Shown here in pieces: positions 9,129 to 19,064 of a stretch of DNA of 64,000 nt. The translations under genes were made by a program, and so were the position numbers. The notes under the pieces are model-generated. The model searched no databases. It worked only from the letters and a program-made list of their open reading frames with translations, and was not told where the DNA came from. The stretch is from an uncultured Afifella sp. Lineage in GTDB: Bacteria > Pseudomonadota > Alphaproteobacteria > Rhizobiales > Afifellaceae. How positions within the stretch are numbered: position 1 is the first letter of the stretch; every line of letters starts with the position of its first letter. The DNA is taken from the NCBI GenBank assembly GCA_947259045.1, contig CAMYKZ010000002.1, positions 1-64,000 on the forward strand. Reading direction: 5' to 3'.

Positions 9129-9155
9129 CGCAAATTGAAGATCACGGGAAAGCAA

Positions 9156-10907
9156 ATGACATTATCCGGTGCCGCGCAGAATACAGACGCAAATTCAGTT
9201 GAAGCCGAAGCGGGTGCGCTGACAGACGGCTTTCACCTAGTCATCGATGCGCTCAAGCTCAACGACATCAATACGATCTACGGCGTGCCAGGCATCCCGA
9301 TCACCGATTTCGGCCGCATGGCACAGGCGGAAGGCATGCGGGTCATTTCGTTCCGGCACGAACAGCATGCAGGCAATGCGGCCGCCATTGCCGGTTATCT
9401 GACGCAAAAGCCCGGCATCTGCCTCACCGTATCGGCGCCAGGCTTCCTCAATGGTCTGACTGCGCTGGCCAACGCCACCACCAACTGCTTTCCGATGATC
9501 CTGATCAGCGGCTCGTCGGAGCGCGAAATCGTCGACCTGCAACAGGGCGATTACGAGGAAATGGACCAGTTGGCGATCGCCAAACCGCTGTGCAAGGCGG
9601 CCTTCCGTGTGCTGCATGCGGAAGATATCGGCATTGCCGTTGCCCGCGCCATACGGGCCGCCGTTTCCGGCCGGCCCGGTGGCGTTTATCTCGACCTTCC
9701 GGCAAAACTTTTCGGACAGACGATGGATGCTGTTGCCGGCGCCAAATCGCTCGTCAAGGTGATCGATCCGGCGCCGCGACAACTTCCGGCGCCTGAGTCC
9801 GTTGCGCGGGCACTCGATGTTCTCAAGGGCGCCAAGCGGCCGCTGATCATCCTTGGCAAGGGTGCAGCCTACGCCCAATGCGATGACGACATCCGTGCGC
9901 TGGTGGAACAAAGCGGCATTCCCTATCTGCCGATGAGCATGGCGAAAGGCCTGCTGCCTGACGATCATCCGCAATCGGCGGGTGCGGCACGTTCGCTTGT
10001 GCTGAAGGAATCCGACGTGGTGATGCTGATCGGCGCTCGCCTCAACTGGCTGCTTTCGCACGGCAAGGGCAAAAGCTGGGGCGCACCTGGAACAAAGCAG
10101 TTCATCCAGATCGACATCGAACCGCGGGAAATGGACAGCAATGTCGAGATTGCCGCGCCGCTGGTCGGCGATATCGGCTCCTGTGTCGCTGCCCTGCTGG
10201 ATGGCCTGGGCGGGGCCTGGCAGGCGCCGCCGGCTGAATGGACCGGCGCGATCAGCGAGAAAAAAGAGGTCAACCTCGCCCGCATGGCCCCGAAGCTGCA
10301 GAACAACAACGTGCCGATGGATTTCCACGGCGCTCTCGGCGCATTGCGCACAATCGTCAAACAACGCCCCGATGCGATCCTTGTCAACGAAGGCGCCAAT
10401 ACGCTCGATTTCGCGCGCAGCATCATCGACATGTACCAGCCGCGCAAGCGTCTGGACGTTGGTACCTGGGGCATCATGGGCATCGGTATGGGGGCGGCTG
10501 TCGCGGCCGCAGTGGAAACCGGCAAACCCGTGCTGGCCGTCGAGGGCGACAGCGCCTTCGGTTTTTCCGGCATGGAAGTGGAGACGATCTGCCGGTACAA
10601 ACTGCCGGTCTGCATTGTCGTCTTCAACAATAACGGCATCTATCGCGGTACCGATACCAACCCCACCGGCGGGCCGGACGTTGCAACCACCGTGTTCGTC
10701 AAGGACGCCCGCTACGACATGATGATGCAAGCGTTCGGCGGCGTCGGCGTCCATGTGACCTCGCCCGACGAACTGACCCGCGCGGTAAACGAGGCGATGG
10801 ACTCAGGCAAACCGACCCTTGTCAATGCGGTGATCGATGAAAATGCCGGCACCGAAAGCGGCCGCATCGGCAACCTCAACCCGCAGAGCGTGGTTTCCAA
10901 GACATAA
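9156..10907 (+). CDS. oxc: Oxalyl-CoA decarboxylase
   Basis: A 583-residue ThDP enzyme that converts oxalyl-CoA to formyl-CoA and CO2 in the cytoplasm. It has the N-terminal PYR domain with the catalytic glutamate at 69 ([11 protein letters not shown]), a central nucleotide-fold domain (ADP in Oxalobacter OXC), and the C-terminal PP domain with the ThDP/Mg motif [13 protein letters not shown] ending in FNNNGIYRG. The length and the GTDTNPTGG stretch agree with Oxalobacter formigenes OXC. The start chosen is the ATG at 9156; an upstream TTG at 9135 lacks support. It pairs with the formyl-CoA transferase 43 bases downstream to form the standard oxalate cycle. Confidence 0.95.
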   Translation: MTLSGAAQNTDANSVEAEAGALTDGFHLVIDALKLNDINTIYGVPGIPITDFGRMAQAEGMRVISFRHEQHAGNAAAIAGYLTQKPGICLTVSAPGFLNGLTALANATTNCFPMILISGSSEREIVDLQQGDYEEMDQLAIAKPLCKAAFRVLHAEDIGIAVARAIRAAVSGRPGGVYLDLPAKLFGQTMDAVAGAKSLVKVIDPAPRQLPAPESVARALDVLKGAKRPLIILGKGAAYAQCDDDIRALVEQSGIPYLPMSMAKGLLPDDHPQSAGAARSLVLKESDVVMLIGARLNWLLSHGKGKSWGAPGTKQFIQIDIEPREMDSNVEIAAPLVGDIGSCVAALLDGLGGAWQAPPAEWTGAISEKKEVNLARMAPKLQNNNVPMDFHGALGALRTIVKQRPDAILVNEGANTLDFARSIIDMYQPRKRLDVGTWGIMGIGMGAAVAAAVETGKPVLAVEGDSAFGFSGMEVETICRYKLPVCIVVFNNNGIYRGTDTNPTGGPDVATTVFVKDARYDMMMQAFGGVGVHVTSPDELTRAVNEAMDSGKPTLVNAVIDENAGTESGRIGNLNPQSVVSKT

Positions 10908-10950
10908 TTCAACCCAACGCGATCAACGTACAACAACAGGCGCACGGCAT

Positions 10951-12225
10951 ATGAAAGCTCTTGAAGGTATCAAAATTCTCGATTTCACCCATGTGCAGTC
11001 AGGCCCGACATGCACGCAGCTTCTGGCCTGGTTCGGCGCTGATGTGATTAAGGTCGAACGCCCGGGTGTCGGCGACGCGACCCGCAAGCAGTTGGTTGAC
11101 GTGCCGGGTGCCGACAGCCTGTATTTTACCATGCTGAACCATAACAAGCGCTCCATCGAGTTGAACTCCAAGAATGAGACCGGCAAGGAAGTTCTGACCC
11201 GGCTGATCCAGGAATGCGATGTGCTGGTGGAGAATTTCGCCCCCGGAGCCCTGGACCGGATGGGCTTCGGCTGGGAGCGGATCCAGGAAATCAATCCGCG
11301 CATGATCATGGCGTCGGTCAAGGGCTTCGGCCCCGGCAAATATGAGGATTGCAAGGTCTACGAAAACGTCGCGCAATGCGCCGGCGGATCAGCCTCGACA
11401 ACCGGGTTTCTGGACGGCCCTCCCCTCGTCACCGGTGCACAGATCGGCGATTCCGGCACCGGCCTGCATCTGGCACTCGGTATCGTCACGGCCTTGTTCC
11501 AGCGCGAAAAGTCCGGTCGCGGCCAGAAGGTCCTGGCGGCCATGCAGGACGGGGTTCTGAACCTATCGCGTGTGAAGCTGCGCGATCAGCAGCGGCTTGC
11601 CGCCGGGCCATTGACGGAATATTCCCAGTTCGGCGAAGGCATACCGTTCGGCGAGGCAACGCCGCGCGCCGGCAACGATTCCGGCGGCGGGCAGCCCGGG
11701 CGGATCCTCAAATGCAAGGGCTGGGAAACCGACCCGAACGCCTATACCTATTTCATCACCCAGGCCGCGGTCTGGGAGAAAATCTGCGATGTCATCGGCG
11801 AGCCGGACTGGAAGACCAAAGAGGGTTACGCAAAACCGGCGGGGCGCCTCGACAAGCTGAATGAGGTTTTCGGGCGGATCGAACAATGGACCATGACCAA
11901 GACCAAGTTCGAGGTGATGGACATCTGCAATCCGCATGATATCCCCGTCGGCCCGATCCTCAGCATGAAGGAGATTGCCGAGGACGAAGGCCTGCGCGCC
12001 ACCGGCACGATCGTCGAGATCGATCATCCCGAACGCGGCAAATATCTCAGCGTCGGCTGCCCGGTCAAACTGTCCGACAGTGCGGTGGAGGTGGAACGCT
12101 CGCCGTTGCTTGGCGAACATACCACCGAGATCCTGAAAGACGTGCTCGGCTTTGCCGAAGCCGATATTGACCGGATCGTTGAATCCGGCGCTGTCGGTGA
12201 AGTTCGGCCGGTCGCAGCCGAATGA
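10951..12225 (+). CDS. frc: Formyl-CoA:oxalate CoA-transferase
   Basis: A 424-residue class III CoA-transferase from the ATG at 10951; the frame is open further back into oxc but without a sensible start. It moves CoA from formyl-CoA to oxalate, releasing formate and supplying oxalyl-CoA to Oxc. Family features are the N-terminal [16 protein letters not shown], the ADVIKVERP strand and the catalytic aspartate at 167 in [10 protein letters not shown], equivalent to Asp169 of the Oxalobacter enzyme. A glycine-rich loop ([10 protein letters not shown]) corresponds to the active-site flap. Its position directly after oxc makes the assignment secure. Confidence 0.95.
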   Translation: MKALEGIKILDFTHVQSGPTCTQLLAWFGADVIKVERPGVGDATRKQLVDVPGADSLYFTMLNHNKRSIELNSKNETGKEVLTRLIQECDVLVENFAPGALDRMGFGWERIQEINPRMIMASVKGFGPGKYEDCKVYENVAQCAGGSASTTGFLDGPPLVTGAQIGDSGTGLHLALGIVTALFQREKSGRGQKVLAAMQDGVLNLSRVKLRDQQRLAAGPLTEYSQFGEGIPFGEATPRAGNDSGGGQPGRILKCKGWETDPNAYTYFITQAAVWEKICDVIGEPDWKTKEGYAKPAGRLDKLNEVFGRIEQWTMTKTKFEVMDICNPHDIPVGPILSMKEIAEDEGLRATGTIVEIDHPERGKYLSVGCPVKLSDSAVEVERSPLLGEHTTEILKDVLGFAEADIDRIVESGAVGEVRPVAAE

Positions 12226-12289
12226 CGAGCGTTTTGAATGATCCGGTCGATTGCGGCCGGCCCGATTGCTATCGAAAGGAAACGGCCAG

Positions 12290-13204
12290 ATGCGCATTGT
12301 AGTTCACGGCCAGCAGGCCTTCGGCAAAGCCGTGCTGGAAAAGCTTCTGGAGCGTGGCGAGGACGTCGTTGCAGTCTGCACCGCCCCCACCAAGGAGGGC
12401 CGCCCGGAAGACCCGCTGGCGGAACTGGCGCGCGAAAAAGGGTTGCCGTTGCACCAGCCCGCTTCGTGGAAAACACCGGAAGCGCTGGAGCTGATGAAGA
12501 GCTTCAATGCCGATGTCTGCATGATGGCCTATGTGCTTTTGTTCGTGCCTGAGGCCGTGCGCGACGCGCCGCGCCTTGGGACGTTTCAATATCACCCCTC
12601 GCTTTGTCCGCATCATCGCGGGCCAAGCTCGATCAACTGGCCGATCGCCATGGGCAAGACCCGGACCGGGCTGACGATTTTCTGGCCGGACGACGGTCTC
12701 GATGAAGGACCCATCCTGTTGCAGAAGACCTGCGAGATCGGTCCAGACGAAACGCTTGGCGATGTCTATTTCAAGAAACTGTTCCCGATGGGCGTCGATG
12801 CGATGATCGAAAGCCTGGATCTGGTCAAAGCCGGGATCATCATCAAACACGATCAGCGTCTTGATGACGGTTCCTACGAAAGCTGGTTCAAGAAGGATCA
12901 GGCCGCGCTTGATTTCGCCAAGCCTGCGGCCGATGTCTACAATATCATCCGCGCCGCCAATCCGGCGCCCGGCGCCTCGACGACTTTGAACGGCGAGACG
13001 GTTCAGGTCTACGACAGTGCACGGCTGGAGGGCACCGGAACGCCCGGCGAAATTACAGAAATAACCGAAGACGGTGTCACCGTGCAGGCTGACGGCGGAC
13101 GGATTCTGATGAAGCGCGTGCGACCGGCCGGCGGCGATAAACAGCCTGCTGCTGAATGGGCGGCGGCAGCCGGCCTTTCCGTTGGCGATCAAATTGGAAA
13201 TTGA
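12290..13204 (+). CDS. Formyltransferase-family protein, 10-formyl-THF hydrolase-like
   Basis: A 304-residue protein from the ATG at 12290 (upstream aaagga). The N-terminal domain has the formyl-THF catalytic site: HPSLCP with a nearby RGPSSINW, and the catalytic aspartate in DDGLDEGPILLQK. These match the hydrolase domain of eukaryotic 10-formyl-THF dehydrogenase (HPSLLP...GASAINW) more closely than tRNA formyltransferase. A C-terminal Fmt-like beta domain follows from about residue 205. It lacks the aldehyde dehydrogenase domain of ALDH1L1. Placed between frc and fhs, it probably releases formate from, or moves the formyl group of, 10-formyl-THF. The exact reaction is unknown. Confidence 0.75.
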   Translation: MRIVVHGQQAFGKAVLEKLLERGEDVVAVCTAPTKEGRPEDPLAELAREKGLPLHQPASWKTPEALELMKSFNADVCMMAYVLLFVPEAVRDAPRLGTFQYHPSLCPHHRGPSSINWPIAMGKTRTGLTIFWPDDGLDEGPILLQKTCEIGPDETLGDVYFKKLFPMGVDAMIESLDLVKAGIIIKHDQRLDDGSYESWFKKDQAALDFAKPAADVYNIIRAANPAPGASTTLNGETVQVYDSARLEGTGTPGEITEITEDGVTVQADGGRILMKRVRPAGGDKQPAAEWAAAAGLSVGDQIGN

Positions 13205-13246
13205 ACAAAAACACCGTCGGACGGGTTCCGGCAGGGAGAATTACTG

Positions 13247-14914
13247 ATGTCTGATATCGAAATTGCCCGCAAGGCCAATAAGAAACCGATCCAGGAGATC
13301 GGGGCGCAGCTGGGTATTGAGGCAGAACATCTGCTGCCCTACGGACACGACAAGGCCAAGATTTCCGAAGCCTTCATCAAATCCGTCCAGGACAGGCCCA
13401 ACGGCCATCTCGTGCTGGTGACGGCGATCAACCCGACGCCTGCCGGCGAAGGCAAGACTACAACCACAGTCGGTCTGGGCGACGGGCTGAACCGCATCGG
13501 CAAGAAAGCAGCCGTCTGCATCCGCGAGGCCTCGCTCGGGCCGTGTTTCGGCATGAAGGGCGGCGCCGCCGGCGGCGGTTACGCACAGGTGGTGCCGATG
13601 GAGGAAATGAACCTTCATTTCACCGGCGATTTCCACGCTATCACCTCAGCCCATAATCTGCTCGCGGCGATGATCGACAATCACGTCTATTGGGGCAACG
13701 AGCTGGACATCGATATCCGCCGGGTGGCGTTCCGCCGAGTGCTTGATATGAACGACCGGGCCTTGCGCGAAATCGTCTGCAATCTGGGCGGTGTCGCCAA
13801 TGGTTTCCCGCGCGAGGCCGGGTTCGACATTACCGTTGCCTCCGAAGTGATGGCGATCCTCTGCCTGGCTGAAGATCTCGCCGATCTGGAAAAGCGGCTC
13901 GGTGACATCATCGTCGCCTACCGCCGCGACCGCTCGCCGGTCTATTGCCGCGACATCAAGGCCGACGGCGCCATGACTGTCCTGCTGCAGCAGGCCATGC
14001 AGCCTAATCTGGTGCAGACGCTGGAGAACAATCCGGCCTTCGTTCATGGCGGCCCGTTCGCCAATATCGCCCATGGCTGCAATTCCGTCGTCGCCACCAC
14101 GACAGCGCTGAAGCTTGCCGATTATGTCGTCACCGAAGCCGGCTTCGGCGCGGATCTGGGCGCGGAGAAATTCTTCGACATCAAGTGCCGCAAAACCGGA
14201 CTGAAACCGGAAGCGGTGGTGATTGTCGCCACCGTGCGGGCGCTTAAAATGAACGGCGGCATCGCCCGGGCCGATCTCGGCGCGGAAAATGTCGATGCCG
14301 TCAACGAAGGCTGCGCCAATCTTGGCCGTCATATCGAGAATGTGAAAAAATTCGGCGTACCGGCCGTGGTTGCGATCAACCATTTCGTCACCGATACCGA
14401 CGCCGAGGTCGAAGCCATCAAGGCTTATGTCACCAGCCAGGGCGCTGAAGCGGTTCTCTGCCAGCACTGGGCCAAGGGCTCGGAGGGCACTGAAGACCTG
14501 GCAAGGCGCGTTGTCGAAATCGTCGAAAGCGGCGTGGCCGATTTTGCTCCGCTCTACCCGGACGACATGCCGTTGTTTGAAAAAATCGAGGCTGTCGCAA
14601 AAAATATCTACCGTGCCGATGCTGTGGTTGCCGACAAGAAAATCCTTGACCAGCTGAAGCAGTGGGAGGAACAGGGTTACGGCAACCTGCCGGTCTGCAT
14701 GGCGAAGACGCAATACAGTTTCACAACGGATCCGAACGTGCGCGGCGCGCCGACCGGGCACTCCATTCCGGTGCGGGAAGTCCGCATCTCAGCCGGTGCC
14801 GGGTTCGTTGTCGCGATCTGCGGCGAGATCATGACGATGCCGGGGCTGCCCCGCGTTCCCTCCGCTGAATCCATCCGTATCAACGAAGACGGTCTGATTG
14901 ATGGCCTGTTCTGA
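13247..14914 (+). CDS. fhs: Formate-tetrahydrofolate ligase
   Basis: A 555-residue enzyme that uses ATP to join formate to tetrahydrofolate, giving 10-formyl-THF. The P-loop [16 protein letters not shown] lies near residues 64-79. The highly conserved [20 protein letters not shown] and FTGDFHAI stretches follow, with NHFVTDTD and the C-terminal folate region also present. Length is standard. The start ATG at 13247 has an AGGGAG ribosome site. In this operon it captures formate released by oxalate breakdown for assimilation, opposite in direction to the formate dehydrogenase to the left. Confidence 0.97.
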   Translation: MSDIEIARKANKKPIQEIGAQLGIEAEHLLPYGHDKAKISEAFIKSVQDRPNGHLVLVTAINPTPAGEGKTTTTVGLGDGLNRIGKKAAVCIREASLGPCFGMKGGAAGGGYAQVVPMEEMNLHFTGDFHAITSAHNLLAAMIDNHVYWGNELDIDIRRVAFRRVLDMNDRALREIVCNLGGVANGFPREAGFDITVASEVMAILCLAEDLADLEKRLGDIIVAYRRDRSPVYCRDIKADGAMTVLLQQAMQPNLVQTLENNPAFVHGGPFANIAHGCNSVVATTTALKLADYVVTEAGFGADLGAEKFFDIKCRKTGLKPEAVVIVATVRALKMNGGIARADLGAENVDAVNEGCANLGRHIENVKKFGVPAVVAINHFVTDTDAEVEAIKAYVTSQGAEAVLCQHWAKGSEGTEDLARRVVEIVESGVADFAPLYPDDMPLFEKIEAVAKNIYRADAVVADKKILDQLKQWEEQGYGNLPVCMAKTQYSFTTDPNVRGAPTGHSIPVREVRISAGAGFVVAICGEIMTMPGLPRVPSAESIRINEDGLIDGLF

Positions 14915-14926
14915 GGAGCTCAAAAC

Positions 14927-15781
14927 GTGATCCGCAAAATACTCGTTCCGGTCCGTGGCGACGGCAAAGGCGATAACGTTCTCGCCCATGCCGCTGCGCT
15001 GGCGAAGCGCTTCGGGTCGCATGTCCAGGTCGTCCATTGCCGCCCTCGGCCGCAGGATATGCTGCCTTACGGCATTCCGGTGCCAAGCTTCCTCAAGGAA
15101 CAGTTGCAGGAACAGGCCGTCGAACTGGCCGATCAGGTGGCCGGCAGCCTGCGGGACGAATTCGACACGCTGGTGAAGCGGTTCGGTCTCGTCGTATCCG
15201 AAGAACCCCTGCAGGGAAAGGCGACGGCATGCTGGGTGGAAGAACCGGGACGACAGGTCGAGATCATCAAACGCCATGGCCGCCTGGTCGATCTGATCGC
15301 GGTCGCACAGCCTGAAATAACCGGCATGCTCGGCGTCAACAGCCTTAAGGCGGCCCTGTTTCACACCGGCCGACCGGCGCTGATGTGCCCCCCGGCCAAG
15401 ACGGTTCCGGCCGATCTCGGCAGCCATATTGCCATTGCGTGGAACGGCTCGACGGAATCCGCCCGAGCCGTGGCGCTGACGGTCGGTCTGCTGGAAGACG
15501 CCAGCACGATTACCATCCTCTGCGGCGGCGAGCAGGTCTATGGGACACGGGCGGAAGACCTGGCGGCCTATTTGCGCGCACGCGGGTTGCAGCCGGCGAT
15601 TGAAGGCTTTTCAGAGTCCAGGAATGTCGGCGGGGAATTGTTGCGCCGCAGCAGGGCGGCCGGCGCCGACCTGCTGATCATGGGCGCATACGGCGACAGC
15701 CACGAAAAGGAGATCATGTTCGGCGGCAACACTCAAACGGTCATCGAAAAGGCCGATCTGCCAGTCGTTCTGGTTCACTGA
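14927..15781 (+). CDS. Tandem-domain universal stress protein
   Basis: A 284-residue UspA-family protein starting with GTG at 14927 after a gaggag ribosome site, 12 bases behind fhs and so cotranscribed. It holds two Usp domains: residues 1-about 150 (KILVPVRGDGKGDNVLAHA) and about 155-284 (IAIAWNGSTESARAV). The second domain ends with the G-x2-G-x9-G-type nucleotide-binding loop (GAYGDSH...FGGNTQ). The first appears to lack that loop. These cytoplasmic proteins often bind ATP and modulate stress or metabolism. Its link to C1 metabolism is positional only. Confidence 0.85.
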   Translation: MIRKILVPVRGDGKGDNVLAHAAALAKRFGSHVQVVHCRPRPQDMLPYGIPVPSFLKEQLQEQAVELADQVAGSLRDEFDTLVKRFGLVVSEEPLQGKATACWVEEPGRQVEIIKRHGRLVDLIAVAQPEITGMLGVNSLKAALFHTGRPALMCPPAKTVPADLGSHIAIAWNGSTESARAVALTVGLLEDASTITILCGGEQVYGTRAEDLAAYLRARGLQPAIEGFSESRNVGGELLRRSRAAGADLLIMGAYGDSHEKEIMFGGNTQTVIEKADLPVVLVH

Positions 15782-15933
15782 CGGGAAAGGAAGGAAACAC
15801 GCGCAAATTGTCTCGTCTTGCAGCCGTTATTTGCGATGGCGCGGCAGATCAGAATACAACAAGAACAGCCGTGCGAAGCGGCAAATATACAATGCGGATC
15901 AACGCTAACAATTGTAAACCGGAGGAAGTTAAG

Positions 15934-16899
15934 ATGAAAATTACCAGAAGAATTCTTATGGGCCTTGCCGGCGCTGCTGCGCTGAGCACGAGCTTTGGAA
16001 GCGCTTATGCCTGGGAACCGACAAAACCGATTGATTTCGTCATCATGGCCGGCGCCGGCGGTGGTGCGGACCAGATCGCGCGTTTTATCCAATCAGTGGC
16101 GGAGAAAAAGAGCCTGACGGTACGCCCGCTGGTGCCTAACAACAAAGGCGGTGGTTCCGGTGCGGAAGCCCTCATTGCGCTGAATGGCGCAAGCGATCCG
16201 GATCATACCATCCTCGTGACGCTGAATTCGTTCTTTACCACGCCGATGCGTCAGAAGAACCTCGGCATCGACATTCAGACCTTCACTCCGATTGCCATGA
16301 TGGGTGTGGACCCGTTCGTCCTGTGGGTTCACAAGGACAGCGGCATCACCACGTTCGAGCAGTGGCTTGACACCGTGAAGGCAGCAAACGGTGAGTACGT
16401 GATGGGCGGAACCGGCAAGGGTCAGGAAGACTCCATTGTCGTCGCCTGGATGGAGAAAAACTACGGCGTCAAAATCAAATATATCCCGTACAAGGGTGGC
16501 GGCGCTGTTGCCAAGGACCTCGCCGGTCAGCAGATCATGGCCAGCGTCAACAATCCTTCCGAAGCAAAGGGTTTCTACGAGAACGGCGACGTCGTGCCGT
16601 TGATCGCTTTCTCTGACGAGCGCCTGCCCAACCTGCCGGATGTCCGGACGGTCAAGGAACTCGGCAAGGATTTCAGCTACTACAACCAGCGGGCCGTGGT
16701 CGGTGCACCGGGCATGTCCGACGAGGCTGCGCAGTACTATCAGGATCTTTTTCAGAAGATCTACGACTCGCCTGAGTGGCAGGGCTATATGGAATCGGAA
16801 AGCCTGGCGGCTCTGCCGATGGATGCCAGCAAACAGCGGGAATACTGGAAGACCCAGGTGGTGAACCACGAAGAGCTGCTCAAGGAAATGGGCGAATAA
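15934..16899 (+). CDS. Tripartite tricarboxylate transporter substrate-binding protein (TctC family)
   Basis: A 321-residue periplasmic binding protein from the ATG at 15934, preceded by ggagga; upstream in-frame codons are spurious. Residues 1-about 26 are a signal peptide (MKITRRILMG... ending SAYAWEP). The mature protein starts with the TctC/Bug pattern PIDFVIMAGAGGGADQIAR and has the canonical GTGKGQEDS loop contacting the ligand carboxylate, then KYIPYKGGG. It is followed by tctB and tctA genes. The next-door oxalate genes and absence of an OxlT-like carrier make a small dicarboxylate a reasonable ligand, but this is inference. Confidence 0.9.
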   Translation: MKITRRILMGLAGAAALSTSFGSAYAWEPTKPIDFVIMAGAGGGADQIARFIQSVAEKKSLTVRPLVPNNKGGGSGAEALIALNGASDPDHTILVTLNSFFTTPMRQKNLGIDIQTFTPIAMMGVDPFVLWVHKDSGITTFEQWLDTVKAANGEYVMGGTGKGQEDSIVVAWMEKNYGVKIKYIPYKGGGAVAKDLAGQQIMASVNNPSEAKGFYENGDVVPLIAFSDERLPNLPDVRTVKELGKDFSYYNQRAVVGAPGMSDEAAQYYQDLFQKIYDSPEWQGYMESESLAALPMDASKQREYWKTQVVNHEELLKEMGE

Positions 16900-16969
16900 G
16901 CTTTTTCAGTTCCAACCTGTTCGGACCTTCGATTGAACGGATGTCCGGATAATACTCGGGAGGGCCGGC

Positions 16970-17473
16970 ATGCGCCGCGCGGAAATTATTACAGCGGGGA
17001 TACTGGCCCTCTTGTCCATCTATCTGATGTGGAAGAGCACGGAGCTCGACATCGGCTACATCCGGGGCGAAGGCCCCGGCGGTGGCGCCTGGCCGTTCTG
17101 GCTGTCGGCGATCATGCTGATCTGTACTGCGGCAATCGCGTTCAACGGATACCGGCGGACGTCGCCGCCTTCACAGTCCACCGACCCCCTGCTCGACCGC
17201 TACGGCCGCAAGATGCTGCTCCTTGTCGGCGGTGGAATCATCACATTCGTCGCGCTCGTTCATATCGTATCGATGTACGGCGCAATGTTCTTTTTCCTGA
17301 TCTACTATCTGCGCTTCCTCGGGCGCCACAGCTGGTCTCTGACAATGAGTGTCGCCGTCTCGATACCGATCATCTTCTTCTTTTTCTTCGAGGCTCTAAT
17401 GCGCGTGACATTGCCAAAAGGCATGCGGTTCACCGAGCCGGTATTCAACTTCCTCAATACGATTATCTATTGA
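16970..17473 (+). CDS. Tripartite tricarboxylate transporter small membrane subunit (TctB family)
   Basis: A 167-residue membrane protein with four predicted helices (about 7-20, 43-58, 80-103 and 118-150). TctB features are the start AEIITAGILALLSIYLMW, the GGGAWPFW turn after helix 1 and the C-terminal RVTLPKGMRFTEPVF. A GGGAGG-type ribosome site precedes the ATG. It forms the inner-membrane complex with TctA, driven by the sodium or proton gradient. Confidence 0.9.
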   Translation: MRRAEIITAGILALLSIYLMWKSTELDIGYIRGEGPGGGAWPFWLSAIMLICTAAIAFNGYRRTSPPSQSTDPLLDRYGRKMLLLVGGGIITFVALVHIVSMYGAMFFFLIYYLRFLGRHSWSLTMSVAVSIPIIFFFFFEALMRVTLPKGMRFTEPVFNFLNTIIY

Positions 17474-17519
17474 AGTTCAACGGCACGCTACAAACTGACG
17501 GCGCAGGGAGGCGTCTGCC

Positions 17520-19043
17520 ATGATGGAAATACTTGGGCATTTGGCCGACGGATTCTTGCTCTCCGTCCAGCCGATCAATTTGTTGCTGATCATCATCGGC
17601 GTCACCCTTGGCCTGTTTATCGGCGCCATGCCGGGTCTCGGGTCGGTCAACGGCGTCGCAATCCTTCTGCCGATTACGTTTCTGGTTCCGCCCACTTCGG
17701 CGATCATTTTCCTCGCCGCGATCTATTATGGGGCCATGTATGGCGGCGCCATCAGTTCGATCACGCTGGGCATTCCCGGAGCATCGACTGCCGTCGCCAC
17801 CACCTTCGATGGCCGCCCGCTCGCCCTGAAGGGCAAAGCGAGCCTGGCGCTTGTGACCGCCGCTGTCGCGTCTTTTATCGGCGGTACCGTTTCCATCATT
17901 CTGTTTACCGCTTTTGCGCCGCCGCTGGCAGCCGTTGCCCTGAACTTCGGTCCGCCGGAAATCTTTGCTTTGATGCTGCTGGCGTTCGCGACATTCGTCG
18001 GACTGGGCGGCGATGATATCCCGAAGACGATTTTTTCCATCTGCATCGGCCTGGTCTTCGCAGCCGTCGGGTTCGACGAGATCTCCGGCGCGCCCCGCCT
18101 GGTTTTCTTCGATATTTCCGGATTTTTGCACGGCGTGAATTTTCTGGTGCTGGCAATCGGCGTCTACGGCATCGGCGAAATGTTGTGGACGATCGATTCC
18201 TCCCGCGGCGAGATCACGTCGACGAATGCGAAAATGTCGTTTCGCGGAATCCTGAACGATACCAGGGAAGGCATGCGACGGGGCTGGAAAGGCACCGCGA
18301 TCGGCTCATTTCTGGGTTTCTTTGTCGGGATATTGCCCGCTGCAGGCGCGACGCCCGGCTCGCTGATGTCGTACGGTGTCGCCAAGATGCTGGCAAAAGA
18401 TCCGAAGGAATTCGGCAAGGGGCACCCGGGCGGTGTTGCCGCACCGGAGGCAGCCAACAATTCCGCGTCGACCGGCGCCATGCTGCCGATGCTGACGCTT
18501 GGTATACCCGGGTCTCCAACGACTGCCATCCTGCTCGGCGGCATGGTTATCTGGGGATTGACGCCAGGTCCGCGCCTTTTCACCGATCAGACCGAGTTTG
18601 TCTGGGGCCTGATCGGTTCTTTCTATGTCTCCAATTTTTTCGCGCTGATCATCAATCTGGCGTTCATTCCGTTGTTCATCTGGATGCTGCGGACGCCGTT
18701 CACCATCCTGGCGCCGATGATTTTCGTACTGTCCGTTGTCGGCGGGTATGCAGCCACGCAGGACATGCATGATGTGTGGCTGATGCTGGCATTCGGTTTC
18801 GGAGCATTCTTTCTTCGCAAACTGGACTATCCGGTAGCCCCGGCTGTGCTTGCGATCGTGCTTGGTCCGATCGCTGAACCGACACTGCGTCAGTCGCTGC
18901 TGCTTTCGTCCGGCGATGTCAGCATCTTTTTCACCAGGCCGATTGCCGGGCCGATTACCGTGATCGCAATCATCCTGATCTTCCTGCCGCTGCTGAAACT
19001 GATCCGCGACCGGTCGCGCGGGCAAAAAGCAGGAGCGGCCTGA
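17520..19043 (+). CDS. Tripartite tricarboxylate transporter large permease (TctA family)
   Basis: A 507-residue, roughly 11-12-helix inner-membrane permease. The duplicated TctA signature appears in both halves: GAMPGLGSVNGVAILLP with YYGAMYGGAISSITLGIPG near residues 38-85, and GFFVGILPAAGATPGSLMSY with MLPMLTLGIPGSPTTAILLG in the second half. It completes the TctCBA set and should import the ligand captured by the upstream binding protein. Spacing of 46 bases from tctB suggests one transcript. Substrate not determinable. Confidence 0.95.
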   Translation: MMEILGHLADGFLLSVQPINLLLIIIGVTLGLFIGAMPGLGSVNGVAILLPITFLVPPTSAIIFLAAIYYGAMYGGAISSITLGIPGASTAVATTFDGRPLALKGKASLALVTAAVASFIGGTVSIILFTAFAPPLAAVALNFGPPEIFALMLLAFATFVGLGGDDIPKTIFSICIGLVFAAVGFDEISGAPRLVFFDISGFLHGVNFLVLAIGVYGIGEMLWTIDSSRGEITSTNAKMSFRGILNDTREGMRRGWKGTAIGSFLGFFVGILPAAGATPGSLMSYGVAKMLAKDPKEFGKGHPGGVAAPEAANNSASTGAMLPMLTLGIPGSPTTAILLGGMVIWGLTPGPRLFTDQTEFVWGLIGSFYVSNFFALIINLAFIPLFIWMLRTPFTILAPMIFVLSVVGGYAATQDMHDVWLMLAFGFGAFFLRKLDYPVAPAVLAIVLGPIAEPTLRQSLLLSSGDVSIFFTRPIAGPITVIAIILIFLPLLKLIRDRSRGQKAGAA

Positions 19044-19064
19044 CGCGGCAGTCTCCGGTATGAT

